Positions 14,029 to 22,873 of a stretch of 24,917 bases of DNA are shown here, piece by piece. The stretch is from positions 1 to 24,917 of IMG/VR virus record IMGVR_UViG_3300025141_000696. The stretch is one strand, 5' to 3'. The translations under genes were made by a program, and so were the position numbers. The number at the start of each line of letters is the position of its first letter. The stretch's first letter is position 1. Origin of the DNA: a virus. Under the pieces are notes generated by a model, which had not been told where the DNA came from, did no database searches, and saw only the letters and a list, made by a program, of their open reading frames with translations.

Positions 14029-17000
14029 TTAGTCATCAAATGATGCCCCTTGGCTTGTTACTACGAAATCAAGTGCAATAAACTCGATTGCCTTTGTGGG
14101 CTTAAGTAGCACCTTCGCGTACATGATGTTTCTGTCCACAAGATCCGGCGTTGTAGTAGTACTGTCTAGAATGACTCTATACTCCTGCAGCCCATAACGC
14201 GCCTTAACCGACCTGAGCAGTGGCTCTACCGATGCCAAGAATCGATCCCACGTTACCTGGATGTTTGGATCGAACAGAATTGTAGTCGAGATTATAGAAA
14301 TCTGCTTCTTCAAGTAGATTAGAAGTCGTCGTACATTAATACGATCCAGCGCAGAGGGGGTCGCCTGTAGCGTCTTCTGGCCGAAGACGACGATTCCTTC
14401 TGCGGGGAACGACGCGATGGGGTTAATGTTAACCTCATAGAGATCGTCCCTTTGTTTGCTTGTGAGCTTCTCTAGCACCGATACGACCGGTACCCCTGCG
14501 GCGCCTCTACTGAGGCCTCCGCGATTAAACCCTGCGGGCGCAAACCAAAGATCAGATGTCCGTGCCGAAGAGGCATAAGTTCCGAGCGCCGCAATGGACG
14601 GCGGAAGCCATATGCTGCTTCCAAGAAGCGTGTCGCGTGACTGTACCCATGGATAGTAGCATGCGCCATAACTGTTATTAAGGTTTCGTGCCTTCAGATA
14701 AGTTATGGTATTAGCCGTACTGCCTGCCCTCGCACTGAATGCATCAGTGTTCTCAGCCTGCGGGACGAAGCCGCCCTCTAGGTCAATGATAGCTAAAGTA
14801 TCAGCGCGATCCTGCGCAACCCTCAAAGCGTGGTTCGTAACTGCTCGTGGAGTCATTCCAGGCACTGTTAGCAAGTTAATGTCAACAACGTCAGGGTCCG
14901 CTATCGTATCGATTCCCTTCTTTACTGTGTAAAGCATTGGAAGTGCACGATCGTTAGGTGCGGAATCGGGGGCTTCGCCGCCGAGTGCCCGGACATTGTT
15001 GAATGGCTCCTTCTCGGCAATATTGAATCCATCAAAGCCACCAAACATGGGAACCGTAAAGCGGTTATAGTTCTGGTCCAGAACCTCTGTATAAGCGCCG
15101 CTCACGGCGGTCATGGAAGCGCCCGTGGTGCGGCCATTATCATATACTCCAGCGGCCTGTCGGTAGCCCCAGAAGGGCGCGCCGATAAGGCCACCGTTAT
15201 AATAGGCAGCCTGAGTGTCAGTATCAAAACAGACGTTGTCTAGAGAGAATCCCGGGCCTCTCTCGGCAAAATCATCATTTGAGGGATCAAGACGGTTCGT
15301 GCCCAGTGGACGCATGCGCAATAGATCGATAACCGACCGATCAGCTATCAAAGAAGTGGCCGTCGTGGTGTTCTGCATGCCCCAGTATGCCTTGGTAGTG
15401 TCTATCATCTGGCCATCTGAGGAAGAGTGGCGCAATGGAAGCATTGGGAAAGCGAAGCTCGCCGTCAGTCTCTGGTCGTCTGCGGCGTGTGAGCCGCTGC
15501 CAACGTCAATAATGGCCCCGTCTTCGAGCACTGAGGCGCCGTACGATGCGCTACAAACGCTGCCGCTGCCTTTAGCGTAAGCGTCTGCAAAGGCCGTGCC
15601 GGGCGTGCTGGCGTTGGCCAAGTCCAGCTCTCTAAAAGTAGTTGAGCCAGAGTTAAAGTTAAAGCCGATATTCTTTGGAACTCCCTTGAATCCGAAAGGC
15701 AAGAGGGACGGATCTACATTGCCACCATCAACAGAAACGTCCATATCCATTCGAATATACCGAGAGACATTGTCATATTGTCCATACTCTCGATACTTCC
15801 TATTGGTCGTATCCCAAGAAACATACTTGTCGCCAATCCGGCGTCCAATATAGTTGGGAGAGTTAGGATTGAGGGATAAATTGTTATACTGTTCCAGAAT
15901 AACCGGATTAGCATCAGTGTCCATCATGTCCCGAACTAGTAAGGAAAACTTACCGTAGGGCTCGAAGGAGGGATTAGGAGATTGCTTAATATCCAGCAGT
16001 GAAATCTTAAGATTATTCTGCGCCCACTCTGCCTGATCGCGAGCCACTATGCTGAAGAGTTCTTTTGGTGTGCTGTTGATATCAAACAGCGCATAGTTAC
16101 TATTTTGGTCCTGCGCGACAATTGGCGGAGTCTGTGGCATCTTGAAGCCGGTTGCGAAGTTGTTGGGGTTGCCGCCAGCAGAACTTGACAAGGCTACAAT
16201 ACACCCAAACATATCGTCCGACCCATACGTTAGGAGGTCTGTGACTCCTCTTTCGAATGTTTCGCCTAAGAAATAATATTCTTTATTGGCGGTCGTTGTA
16301 ATGCTGTCATTAACGAGTTGTGGGTTTGTATTAAAGACCTTGCGGATGTAGCGACCACTTGTTTCATTAAAGTTAAAGGTGGACTCTACAATGGTGCCGA
16401 TCGAGCCGTCGCCGGATATTCTAACTTTAAACTCTTTCTGTCCTGCGGTCGTTGCGGGCTTAAGTATCGCGGCGGTCGACGAGGTCGTCGCGGTGTCTTC
16501 GGGGGTGAAACCGACCCCAACCAGCGCAATGTTAGCAGAACTACTAAGATACCATACAGCAGCAAGAGTGCCGGTAATATGCAGGCCCGCGGCCGGCGAA
16601 CCCGCGCCGGCGCTCTGGCTATTAAAGACGAAAAGGCCGTACGCTCCTCCTGGGTTGTCGGCGGTTGAGGCCGGATATACCCAGCCAGCACTGCCAGCAG
16701 CAGTCTTCTGGGGGCTTTCGTCTCCTAGGAGTCTAACAATAGTTACAGGTGCATCATTCGAGAGATATGCCTGGGCCGCATAGGCAGCATACGTGGGAGC
16801 AGACTTGTTTCCGTCTCTCCAAACATCGCCGCCCTGACCGCCCGGGCTTGGGTTTCCAAAAAAATCTACGAATTCGCTAAACGAACTAACCGTGATCGGT
16901 CGCATTGCGGGACCTTTAACGGTTCGGCCGATAATAGCGGGGCCCGTTCGAAATACCCGTTGTTGGGGCACTTGCGACTGATCGATTTCGTTAATAAAAA

Positions 17001-17037
17001 CGCCGGGCGATACAAATCTAAACTTATCTACAGACAT
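14029..17037 (-). CDS. 18: Tail sheath protein, T4 gp18-like, enlarged (1002 aa)
   Basis: The N-terminus, FVSPGVFINEIDQSQ (residues 8-22), and the C-terminal third are classical for contractile sheaths: 'LWFAPAGFNRGG', 'LYEVNINPIASFP', 'GIVVFGQKTLQ', 'SALDRINVRRLLIYL' and a final 'KPTKAIEFIALDFVV'. The sheath contracts to drive the tube into the host. The protein is far longer than T4 gp18 (659 residues); the extra length lies in the middle (about 150-650), Gly/Ser/Thr/Asp-rich with many Asn and Tyr, so it probably adds surface domains. AAGGAG precedes ATG 17037. Two ACTATTTA motifs lie within the 91-base gap upstream. Transcribed immediately before the tube gene, as in T4. Confidence 0.95.
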   Translation of the reverse strand: MSVDKFRFVSPGVFINEIDQSQVPQQRVFRTGPAIIGRTVKGPAMRPITVSSFSEFVDFFGNPSPGGQGGDVWRDGNKSAPTYAAYAAQAYLSNDAPVTIVRLLGDESPQKTAAGSAGWVYPASTADNPGGAYGLFVFNSQSAGAGSPAAGLHITGTLAAVWYLSSSANIALVGVGFTPEDTATTSSTAAILKPATTAGQKEFKVRISGDGSIGTIVESTFNFNETSGRYIRKVFNTNPQLVNDSITTTANKEYYFLGETFERGVTDLLTYGSDDMFGCIVALSSSAGGNPNNFATGFKMPQTPPIVAQDQNSNYALFDINSTPKELFSIVARDQAEWAQNNLKISLLDIKQSPNPSFEPYGKFSLLVRDMMDTDANPVILEQYNNLSLNPNSPNYIGRRIGDKYVSWDTTNRKYREYGQYDNVSRYIRMDMDVSVDGGNVDPSLLPFGFKGVPKNIGFNFNSGSTTFRELDLANASTPGTAFADAYAKGSGSVCSASYGASVLEDGAIIDVGSGSHAADDQRLTASFAFPMLPLRHSSSDGQMIDTTKAYWGMQNTTTATSLIADRSVIDLLRMRPLGTNRLDPSNDDFAERGPGFSLDNVCFDTDTQAAYYNGGLIGAPFWGYRQAAGVYDNGRTTGASMTAVSGAYTEVLDQNYNRFTVPMFGGFDGFNIAEKEPFNNVRALGGEAPDSAPNDRALPMLYTVKKGIDTIADPDVVDINLLTVPGMTPRAVTNHALRVAQDRADTLAIIDLEGGFVPQAENTDAFSARAGSTANTITYLKARNLNNSYGACYYPWVQSRDTLLGSSIWLPPSIAALGTYASSARTSDLWFAPAGFNRGGLSRGAAGVPVVSVLEKLTSKQRDDLYEVNINPIASFPAEGIVVFGQKTLQATPSALDRINVRRLLIYLKKQISIISTTILFDPNIQVTWDRFLASVEPLLRSVKARYGLQEYRVILDSTTTTPDLVDRNIMYAKVLLKPTKAIEFIALDFVVTSQGASFDD

Positions 17038-17065
17038 TATTTGGCATCTCCTTCTTCATCAAAAT

Positions 17066-17073
17066 TAAATAGT
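17066..17073 (-). promoter_or_regulatory. ACTATTTA motif upstream of sheath gene (proximal)
   Basis: Coding-strand ACTATTTA, 28 bases before the sheath ATG. It is the nearer of two copies in this gap. Confidence 0.35.
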
Positions 17074-17097
17074 TAATTTTTACACCAATTTCTTAAG

Positions 17098-17105
17098 TAA
17101 ATAGT
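17098..17105 (-). promoter_or_regulatory. ACTATTTA motif upstream of sheath gene (distal)
   Basis: Second exact copy, 32 bases upstream of the proximal one and just after the stop of the gp15-like gene. Two sites in one gap could give two start points, or be chance in AT-rich spacer. Confidence 0.3.
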
Positions 17106-17128
17106 GAAGCGAAGCAGGAAGAGCCCGA

Positions 17129-18073
17129 CTAATCTCTATAAAACCCCTCATCACTCAAATATTCATTTATATCACCCAAGATTACATGCTCGCGGGGGAT
17201 TTTCACCTCAACTGCATTTTCTCTGATCACCACCTTTGGTCGTTCCTCGTTGGGGCCGTCGCCGATCAAATATCCAAGGACCTCCATTGTTATCACGGTT
17301 TCATACATGCGCTGGTTCATCTCTAGGGCATTTGTATTAGAATTGTTCACAAAATCGCCCTTTATAAACGCTTCATATTTGTGACCATCTCTCTTCAACC
17401 GGTGCGGCATGCTGTTCATACCTCCTTGCCTAATCATCGGAGTCACCAAATCATTCATTTGCTGTTGATATTCGCTTTTAAGGCTTATTTCATAGGTAGC
17501 CGTGACCCACACAGGAAGGGGAATCGTAATGGTCTCATAAACCGTCCTTTTGTCAACAATCTTAGGAAAAGTATTCTGACCGCTGCCTCTCCCGGTAACG
17601 GTTCCATCGACGTATTTTCGTCGAGCCAAGTTATCCTGAAACTCAGCCGTCTTTTTCTGGTTAATGCGTCGGGCGATAGTGATGCTTCCCCCTCTGACAT
17701 CAGCTTGTGGAGGAACATTAGCATATGGAATGGCGCGCTTATCTAACTCCTTTGTTACCGACTTGCGCTCGATGGTCATCATCGGCAAAATAAGGGTCTC
17801 TTCTTTGTCCCTCAGATCCTTGTTTCCTTTTATCTGGAAAGAACGTTCCGCGGAGGCCCACACAATAGGAATCTTTTTAAAGCCACTGTTAGACGTCGTA
17901 GCTAGTTTCATTCTTTCATTCATATAATCATAGACAGCATAATCAATAGTCTCCAGTGTTGACGACATGAACTCTATTTCATGTAAAATAGATTTATCCT
18001 TGACTCCTGTGTTGTCATACTTGTCAGGATGTTCAATTTCTTCTTGTGTTAATATTGATCTGCTACGTGGCAT
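17129..18073 (-). CDS. 15: Tail completion / sheath stabiliser protein, T4 gp15-like
   Basis: The 314-residue protein contains ETIDYAVYDYMNERMKL (41-57), 'KKIPIVWASAERSFQIK', a 'LILPMMTIERKSVTK' strand, 'RGGSITIARRINQKKT', 'VYETITIPLPVWVTATYEI' and 'RRDGHKYEAF'-like phrases (here 'KRDGHKYEAFIKGDF') followed by 'MEVLGYLIGDGPNEERP'. That combination is what I remember of gp15-type tail terminators in T4-like phages, which cap the tail and join it to the neck. It lies between the gp14-like gene (11-base overlap) and the sheath, exactly the T4 order 14-15-18 (with 16 and 17 absent here). AAGGGG precedes ATG 18073. The family assignment is by memory and order. Confidence 0.65.
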   Translation of the reverse strand: MPRSRSILTQEEIEHPDKYDNTGVKDKSILHEIEFMSSTLETIDYAVYDYMNERMKLATTSNSGFKKIPIVWASAERSFQIKGNKDLRDKEETLILPMMTIERKSVTKELDKRAIPYANVPPQADVRGGSITIARRINQKKTAEFQDNLARRKYVDGTVTGRGSGQNTFPKIVDKRTVYETITIPLPVWVTATYEISLKSEYQQQMNDLVTPMIRQGGMNSMPHRLKRDGHKYEAFIKGDFVNNSNTNALEMNQRMYETVITMEVLGYLIGDGPNEERPKVVIRENAVEVKIPREHVILGDINEYLSDEGFYRD

Positions 18074-18560
18074 CGAAGGTCCCCTTTCTGGCTCTCACGC
18101 ACTCGGCGCTTACTTGGAATTTGTGGTCTACCTGTCCGAAATAGTATCTGGTATCATTAAATGTCTTAACTATTTCATACAGTTTGTCGCCATACTGTAC
18201 AAAGTCACCGGGTCGCACATACAGATTCTGATCCGCTGTGAGCCTCTTCCGGTGAAAGTGAACCGTTAGCTTGCTTTGGTACTCGTACCCATACTTATCG
18301 TTGGTTTGTTCGTTTTCAACCTCAACATATGCATACACACGCACGGGCGGCAAAAATGTTTTATTAACAGCCTCCCCATAGAGATTGTGAAAATTAGTTT
18401 TTTCCACATCAATAGGATAATAGACTACAGTCTGGCCAATGACTCGTTCTGCAAGTTCATCGTTAACCTGCTTAACCAGATCGCGCTCCTTCTTCCCAAA
18501 GAACATGGGAGGAGGCGGCGCTGCGGGCTGCGTCCATTTATCGTTCGGATCATTGGCCAT
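18063..18560 (-). CDS. 14: Head-closure / neck protein, T4 gp14-like
   Basis: A 165-residue protein with a Pro-rich N-terminal arm, then 'FFGKKERDLVKQVNDELAE', a short 'QTVVYYPIDVEKTNFHNLYG' segment, 'PVRVYAYVEVENEQTNDKYG', 'SKLTVHFHRKRL', and 'YVRPGDFVQYGDKLYEIVK', a beta-barrel-like pattern with an 'xxPGDxVxYxxxxYEI' ending seen in phage head-closure proteins. It would connect the portal-side adaptor to the tail completion protein. It follows the gp13-like gene by 4 bases and overlaps the gp15-like gene by 11 bases, matching T4 order. It is shorter than T4 gp14 (256 residues). AGGGTAG is a weak ribosome site, so coupling is likely. Inference rests on order as much as sequence. Confidence 0.6.
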   Translation of the reverse strand: MANDPNDKWTQPAAPPPPMFFGKKERDLVKQVNDELAERVIGQTVVYYPIDVEKTNFHNLYGEAVNKTFLPPVRVYAYVEVENEQTNDKYGYEYQSKLTVHFHRKRLTADQNLYVRPGDFVQYGDKLYEIVKTFNDTRYYFGQVDHKFQVSAECVRARKGTFDAT

Positions 18561-18564
18561 TTAA

Positions 18565-19824
18565 CTACCCTACGTAGATGCCGGCTGGGATATCAGATAA
18601 AAGTTTTTCAGCATTATCGGACAAAGCAGCATCATTCTCCGCCAGCTTCGTATATGTAAGCTCATCAAAGGTAGTCTTGAGTTCCTCGCGAAGGGCGTCT
18701 TGTTCTGCTTTCGCTTGCCCTAGGAGGTCTGCAGCGTTTAAGGTCACTGATTCCCCTGGAATCGGTACTGTTGCGAACTTGCCGCGAACCTGACCTAACA
18801 TTTCTTTTGCTAGCGCCAAAGCAAACCTTCGAATCCACTGCTTACCAATGGAGTTAATACTGGTGTATGCCACATTTTGAAACGGCAGCGTATTAACATT
18901 ATTAATGCCCACAACAGATTTGCCGGCGGATCCCGACGCCTCCCAGGGCGCGCTTTCCACCGTGAAATAAAACCAATATTTTGGAGGGCTTGTACCATCG
19001 GGCGTAGGCTGAATACGAATCTTATTATCTTTTATTTCGTAAGACCAGTGAGATACGCGCACATTCAGCGCATCCTCATAGGCCATTGATTGAAGCTTGT
19101 TTTGCCAAACGGGAACAATATCGAAAGTGGAGTCGTCCGCATACTGGCCATACGTACGCAAGTTGCCTACAGCGCTGAAACCTCCATAATAACCATAGAA
19201 TCGCCACATAGCGTTAGGGGTTTTATAAAAGACTTTTCTAATAATAATACGCTTATCGCCAACTTTATTATAATACGGCATCGAACTAGTCAACGCCGAA
19301 GATGAAATAATACTCTGAAGATCATAGTCCGATTCATTTACAACCCGCGCAAACGACCCCGAATAGATTGGCTCAGTGCCTCCTAAGTTTGTTTCGGTAC
19401 TGACTTTGTCCGAATATCGACGTAGGTACCCATAATCATAGCGCGGATATCGGAGTTCTATATTGGAACCCGAGAGGCTATCTCCGCTTTTGATTTGTCC
19501 GTCCGAATTAAAAGAAGCCGTCGTGTGCCCCAAAAAGCTAGATAGAGAGTTTTTTGATTGATGAATATTTAGAAGATAAGAATACTCCAATACCGACTCT
19601 TCGTAAGCTGCGTAAACATTCCCTTCAGTTAATTCAATATCAAGTATATCTCCGCCTAGTTTCTTATAAGTAAATGCCACCTGATCAGCCGCACCGGAAA
19701 GAAAGTCGGCCGAGTCGGCATACATTCCAAAGGGCAACGTAGCCGACACGCTGGTGGTTGAACCTGTTGCTGATAAAACGTTAGCATTGGTTGTTGAAGC
19801 AGGATTGAGTTTTGGTAGGGCCAT
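18565..19824 (-). CDS. 13: Neck/head-tail adaptor protein, T4 gp13-like
   Basis: This 419-residue protein begins with a Ser/Thr/Ala-rich arm. It contains 'ILDIELTEGNVYAAYEESV', a helix typical of head-tail adaptor proteins, then Tyr/Gly-rich beta structure ('MWRFYGYYGGF'). It ends with a helical block 'IRRFALALAKEMLGQVRGKF' followed by 'IPGESVTLNAADLLGQA' and a Glu/Leu helix, seen by memory in gp13-like neck proteins. T4 gp13 is 309 residues, so this one is larger. The start ATG 19824 has GAGGAA. The gene lies immediately after the terminator of the capsid gene and carries an ACTATTTA-like sequence 33 bases upstream. It then overlaps or abuts the gp14- and gp15-like genes. Identity rests on order and the helical block. 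Confidence 0.6.
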   Translation of the reverse strand: MALPKLNPASTTNANVLSATGSTTSVSATLPFGMYADSADFLSGAADQVAFTYKKLGGDILDIELTEGNVYAAYEESVLEYSYLLNIHQSKNSLSSFLGHTTASFNSDGQIKSGDSLSGSNIELRYPRYDYGYLRRYSDKVSTETNLGGTEPIYSGSFARVVNESDYDLQSIISSSALTSSMPYYNKVGDKRIIIRKVFYKTPNAMWRFYGYYGGFSAVGNLRTYGQYADDSTFDIVPVWQNKLQSMAYEDALNVRVSHWSYEIKDNKIRIQPTPDGTSPPKYWFYFTVESAPWEASGSAGKSVVGINNVNTLPFQNVAYTSINSIGKQWIRRFALALAKEMLGQVRGKFATVPIPGESVTLNAADLLGQAKAEQDALREELKTTFDELTYTKLAENDAALSDNAEKLLSDIPAGIYVG

Positions 19825-19857
19825 CGATGTTCCTCGTCTTGACTAGTGGTACTACCC

Positions 19858-19865
19858 TAAATAGA
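19858..19865 (-). promoter_or_regulatory. Variant TCTATTTA motif upstream of gp13-like gene
   Basis: Coding-strand TCTATTTA, 33 bases before the ATG at 19824. It shares seven of eight bases with the exact motif and also forms the U-rich tail of the terminator, so it may have no separate role. Confidence 0.25.
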
Positions 19866-19894
19866 AAGCCCCGACTCATAGAGCCGGGGCTTTC
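19864..19894 (-). terminator. Rho-independent terminator after the major capsid gene
   Basis: The sequence GAAAGCCCCG at 19864-19873 pairs perfectly with CGGGGCTTTC at 19885-19894. The stem continues as CTC with GAG after one A-C mismatch, around an ATA loop. On the coding strand the stem is followed by TATTTAGGG. It lies 31 bases after the capsid stop (capsid stop at 19926), and the next gene has its own ribosome site, so it separates capsid from neck transcription. Because the stem has T-rich flanks on both sides it could also work on the other strand. Confidence 0.85.
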
Positions 19895-19925
19895 ACATTT
19901 ATTTGTCCTTTGTGGACTAGTTGTC

Positions 19926-21722
19926 TTAACCGATAGTCATATCAGCAATAACAACTACGCCATACATATCGGGACGCACCATCTTCTTGGCGTACCGAGT
20001 CATCACGCCCTTGCGGGGCACGAAGTCTTCGACACCGAAGATAGTAGGCGTGGTCTGTAGCGGCACATAGGGAGCGTATACATATCCGCTCTCTAGGAAA
20101 CTACTACCCTTACGGCCTACGAGTACAACACTACGCAGGAAGTAAGGATCGACATAAATGTCCCACTTCTTGGAAAGGCTACCAACCTTCACAGCGCCAG
20201 CGGTGCCCCTGTCACTGTCAACAGCAACATTGGCACGGAAACCAGCCGTGAACTCAAGGATGTTAGCAACTTCAGGTCCGCAGACGATGAAGTTAGCACC
20301 ACCCCGGAGGGTCTTGCGGTGGATCTGAGCAGAGACATCATTGATGGTCTCAATCAGAGTCTCATACCACTCGCTCACGTTACCGGTGAAGTCCGGAGCA
20401 ACAGTGTTGGCTCCAACTTCGACGCCCGTAACGCGATCCAGGAACTTGCCGGGAGCGCGGGACCAGTAACGAGTACCAGCCTTAGCACCAACGACGAGGT
20501 CCTCAAGGATCTCGCGATCAATTTCAAGAGCGATCTGCTCAGATAGAATCTGAGTAAGCTCGACCTCAGCGTCAAGGTTGTGATAGGCATTTAGATCCTG
20601 TCCCAACTCTGGCGTCCACTTGGCCTTGAGCTTCTTAGTAACCGCGGTGACGGCTACACTGTCGACCTTGATGTCGATCTCGGGAATGTTGGCCTCATTT
20701 TCCAGTGCCCATGGGGTTGAACCCACGATGGCTCCTAGGGCGCGCGTACCAACATTATCAAAGTTGTCCTTTTGAGGCCAACTTATAGTATTAGCAGCAA
20801 TGTCCAGGCCCGCGAGCATGCCCGTAGCCAGCTGAGCACTCGTCTGAGCGCCCGAGACGCCCTTCGACCCGGTGCCGATAAACACCAGATTCCATCGAGT
20901 AGATGAGCTGATATGAGTGAGACGTCGCACTAAGCGGCCGGACCACACATCTGCTACCTCGGCGAGAAGGCCATTCCCCATAGAGTTGGAGAGCTGAATA
21001 CCCACCAGATCATCAAGATTGAACTGATTAGAGTCACCCTCCAAGACGCTTCTCAAAATGCTAACAACCGAGACGAGCGTACTCCCTGAAACAAAATCAG
21101 GATCAAAGCTGCAAAGCCTATCAAGCTCGCCACCAGCACCGAAGGTGCCGTTGACAACATTCGCTGCGCTGAGGCCAAAACTGCCCATCGTCGAAGATCC
21201 GGTAGCCGAAGCATAACCGTTGTTAAGTCCGTAAGGACCAGCGCCAGCGTTAGCAGCATTTGTACCAACACCGTCAAGATTGACACCGCCGGTCAGCTGT
21301 TCACCAACCACGCCACCACCGAAGAGTGATTTACCGGCTGTGTATCCCAAACGACTAGTCTGGGTAGCGCCTGCACCAATCTCGGCGGAAACCGTGAAAT
21401 CAAGGAAGAAGATGAGGCCCGAGGGCAAGCTCATCGGCTGAACACTTACAAGATCATTAGCAATTAGGTTGCCGAATACACGACGAACCAGAGGGAATGC
21501 GACAGCCGCAAAGCCCTCGACGTCGCCACCCTTCATGGTGGACGACTCACGGAGTAGCTCACGAGCCTGGTTCTCAAGCAAGCTGGCCATTCCGTTTCGA
21601 AGATGATCGTGCTCTAGACCCTCAAGAAGGCCGGTCTTTTCCCACTTGGAAATAAGAGCCGCGCCGTCCTTAGATAGGTCGCGATTAACGATACCTTCGG
21701 TTAACTTTTCTACAATAGACAT
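19926..21722 (-). CDS. 23: Major capsid protein, T4 gp23-like
   Basis: The 598-residue protein shows the gp23 family block 'VEGFAAVAFPLVRRVFGNLI' followed by 'ANDLVSVQPMSLPSG' and 'FFLDFTVSAE' (about 67-115). It has the long Gly/Asn/Ser-rich centre, and the C-terminal 'YVYAPYVPLQTTPTIF' and 'RKGVMTRYAKKMVRPDMYG' found in gp23-type HK97-fold shells. It forms the head hexamers. Early residues GLLEG (31-35, L-x-E) fit the (L/I)-x-E consensus of T4-type prohead proteases, suggesting removal of the N-terminal arm; this is an inference, and no protease gene is in the window. AGGAGG precedes ATG 21722. The gene follows the scaffold by 24 bases and ends at a strong terminator. Confidence 0.95.
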   Translation of the reverse strand: MSIVEKLTEGIVNRDLSKDGAALISKWEKTGLLEGLEHDHLRNGMASLLENQARELLRESSTMKGGDVEGFAAVAFPLVRRVFGNLIANDLVSVQPMSLPSGLIFFLDFTVSAEIGAGATQTSRLGYTAGKSLFGGGVVGEQLTGGVNLDGVGTNAANAGAGPYGLNNGYASATGSSTMGSFGLSAANVVNGTFGAGGELDRLCSFDPDFVSGSTLVSVVSILRSVLEGDSNQFNLDDLVGIQLSNSMGNGLLAEVADVWSGRLVRRLTHISSSTRWNLVFIGTGSKGVSGAQTSAQLATGMLAGLDIAANTISWPQKDNFDNVGTRALGAIVGSTPWALENEANIPEIDIKVDSVAVTAVTKKLKAKWTPELGQDLNAYHNLDAEVELTQILSEQIALEIDREILEDLVVGAKAGTRYWSRAPGKFLDRVTGVEVGANTVAPDFTGNVSEWYETLIETINDVSAQIHRKTLRGGANFIVCGPEVANILEFTAGFRANVAVDSDRGTAGAVKVGSLSKKWDIYVDPYFLRSVVLVGRKGSSFLESGYVYAPYVPLQTTPTIFGVEDFVPRKGVMTRYAKKMVRPDMYGVVVIADMTIG

Positions 21723-21746
21723 TTTTATATAACCTCCTAGTATGTT

Positions 21747-22778
21747 TTATTGTTTTAAACCTGCCAAACGTAACATTCGATCCATATTCGGATCAACAGT
21801 AGTAGAAGCATTACTGCCTCTGTTTGAACTTAGAAGCATCGAAGTGGTTGGTTTGCTGACGGCTTCGCGAAGTGATTCTGTACGGTGACTCTTACGAGTG
21901 CCCACTGCGCTTTGAAGCGACTCAAACAACATTTTCGTCTCTTCTACTGAACTGGCGTTACGAACAGCTTCGACAATATTTTCTTTTTGTCGCTCATTCA
22001 AGGAGGCGCTATTCAAAGCCTTATTTTGATATAGAAGTTTGGCGTTTTCTAATATCAAAAGATTTAGTTGGCCCTTCGCTTCTCCAAGCAAGGACCTTAG
22101 ATCAAGAACCTCAGTGTTGAGGTTGCTGATCTGTGATTCATAAAGTTCTAGATTCTTTTCTAGTCGAGCGGTCACTTCAGGGGATTGCTCCTCTGCTGCT
22201 TCCTCTTCGACTTCCGACTCCTCGACGTGCGCCTCTGTATCGGCACTTGCCACGGAGGCCCAGCCGCCTAGGCGGGCCGCCACATCGACGGTAAGTTCTT
22301 CAGCGATTGCATCAATAAGTTCATCAGAGATTGCCACGTCTTCTGAGAGCTCACCTCCGAGGTCAGCTTCTGCGCCGGACTCGGGTGGGAGGCCCGTATC
22401 GGGTTCTTCGCCGCCAAAGATTTCTTCTGCTGTTTCCTCCGAACTTAGGAGGTCAGCCGGCTCGGCCTCTATGCCAGCCTCTTCTTCCGCATGCAGGCGC
22501 GCTTTTAGGTCATCAAAATCAATTTCAATTAACTCATCTTCTCCAGGGCCTTCGAGGGTGTCATTTTCATGAGCCAATGGTACCTCTTCCACAAAAGAGT
22601 CATCAAGACCCGTCGCAGTCTCCATACCCGGCAAATCAAGCTCTTGTTCTAGGAGTGTGTCGAGAGCATTTTTAACTTCTCCCGAGTACTTCTCCAATAC
22701 GGTGTTCTCGGCGTTTTTTAACGCTGCTTCCTTAAGCGCCGAAGCGTCGACAATAGCCTGCTCTAACAATGAAGACAT
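21747..22778 (-). CDS. 22: Prohead core / scaffold protein, T4 gp22-like
   Basis: The 343-residue protein is strongly acidic (residues about 55-205, with runs such as EESEVEEEAAEE). A Leu/Glu/Asn-rich coiled coil follows (about 205-262), then a Ser/Arg-rich region and the ending 'DRMLRLAGLKQ'. This layout is typical of gp22-type scaffolds, which assemble inside the prohead and are later degraded. Several L-x-E sites (for example LLEQ near residue 5) are compatible with prohead protease cleavage. It directly precedes the capsid gene, as gp22 precedes gp23 in T4. GGAGTG lies upstream of ATG 22778. The ACTATTTA motif is 33 bases before it. Sequence identity to gp22 is not evident; the role is by context. 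Confidence 0.8.
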   Translation of the reverse strand: MSSLLEQAIVDASALKEAALKNAENTVLEKYSGEVKNALDTLLEQELDLPGMETATGLDDSFVEEVPLAHENDTLEGPGEDELIEIDFDDLKARLHAEEEAGIEAEPADLLSSEETAEEIFGGEEPDTGLPPESGAEADLGGELSEDVAISDELIDAIAEELTVDVAARLGGWASVASADTEAHVEESEVEEEAAEEQSPEVTARLEKNLELYESQISNLNTEVLDLRSLLGEAKGQLNLLILENAKLLYQNKALNSASLNERQKENIVEAVRNASSVEETKMLFESLQSAVGTRKSHRTESLREAVSKPTTSMLLSSNRGSNASTTVDPNMDRMLRLAGLKQ

Positions 22779-22811
22779 AAAATCACTCCAAACTCTGACA
22801 TGTAATCAAAA

Positions 22812-22819
22812 TAAATAGT
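22812..22819 (-). promoter_or_regulatory. ACTATTTA motif upstream of scaffold gene
   Basis: Coding-strand ACTATTTA, 33 bases before the scaffold ATG, in the 95-base gap after the fibre-like gene. It matches the copies before the sheath and tube genes. No terminator hairpin was seen in this gap. Confidence 0.35.
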
Positions 22820-22873
22820 ATCTAAGATGAGGAAATGACTAATAGTTGCGTATTGCTGTCCATAATAGTGCTC

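Noticed and set aside
22779-22873. Small gene in the gap between scaffold and fibre-like gene
   Set aside because: The 95-base gap has no plausible coding frame with a ribosome site; it holds only the ACTATTTA motif.
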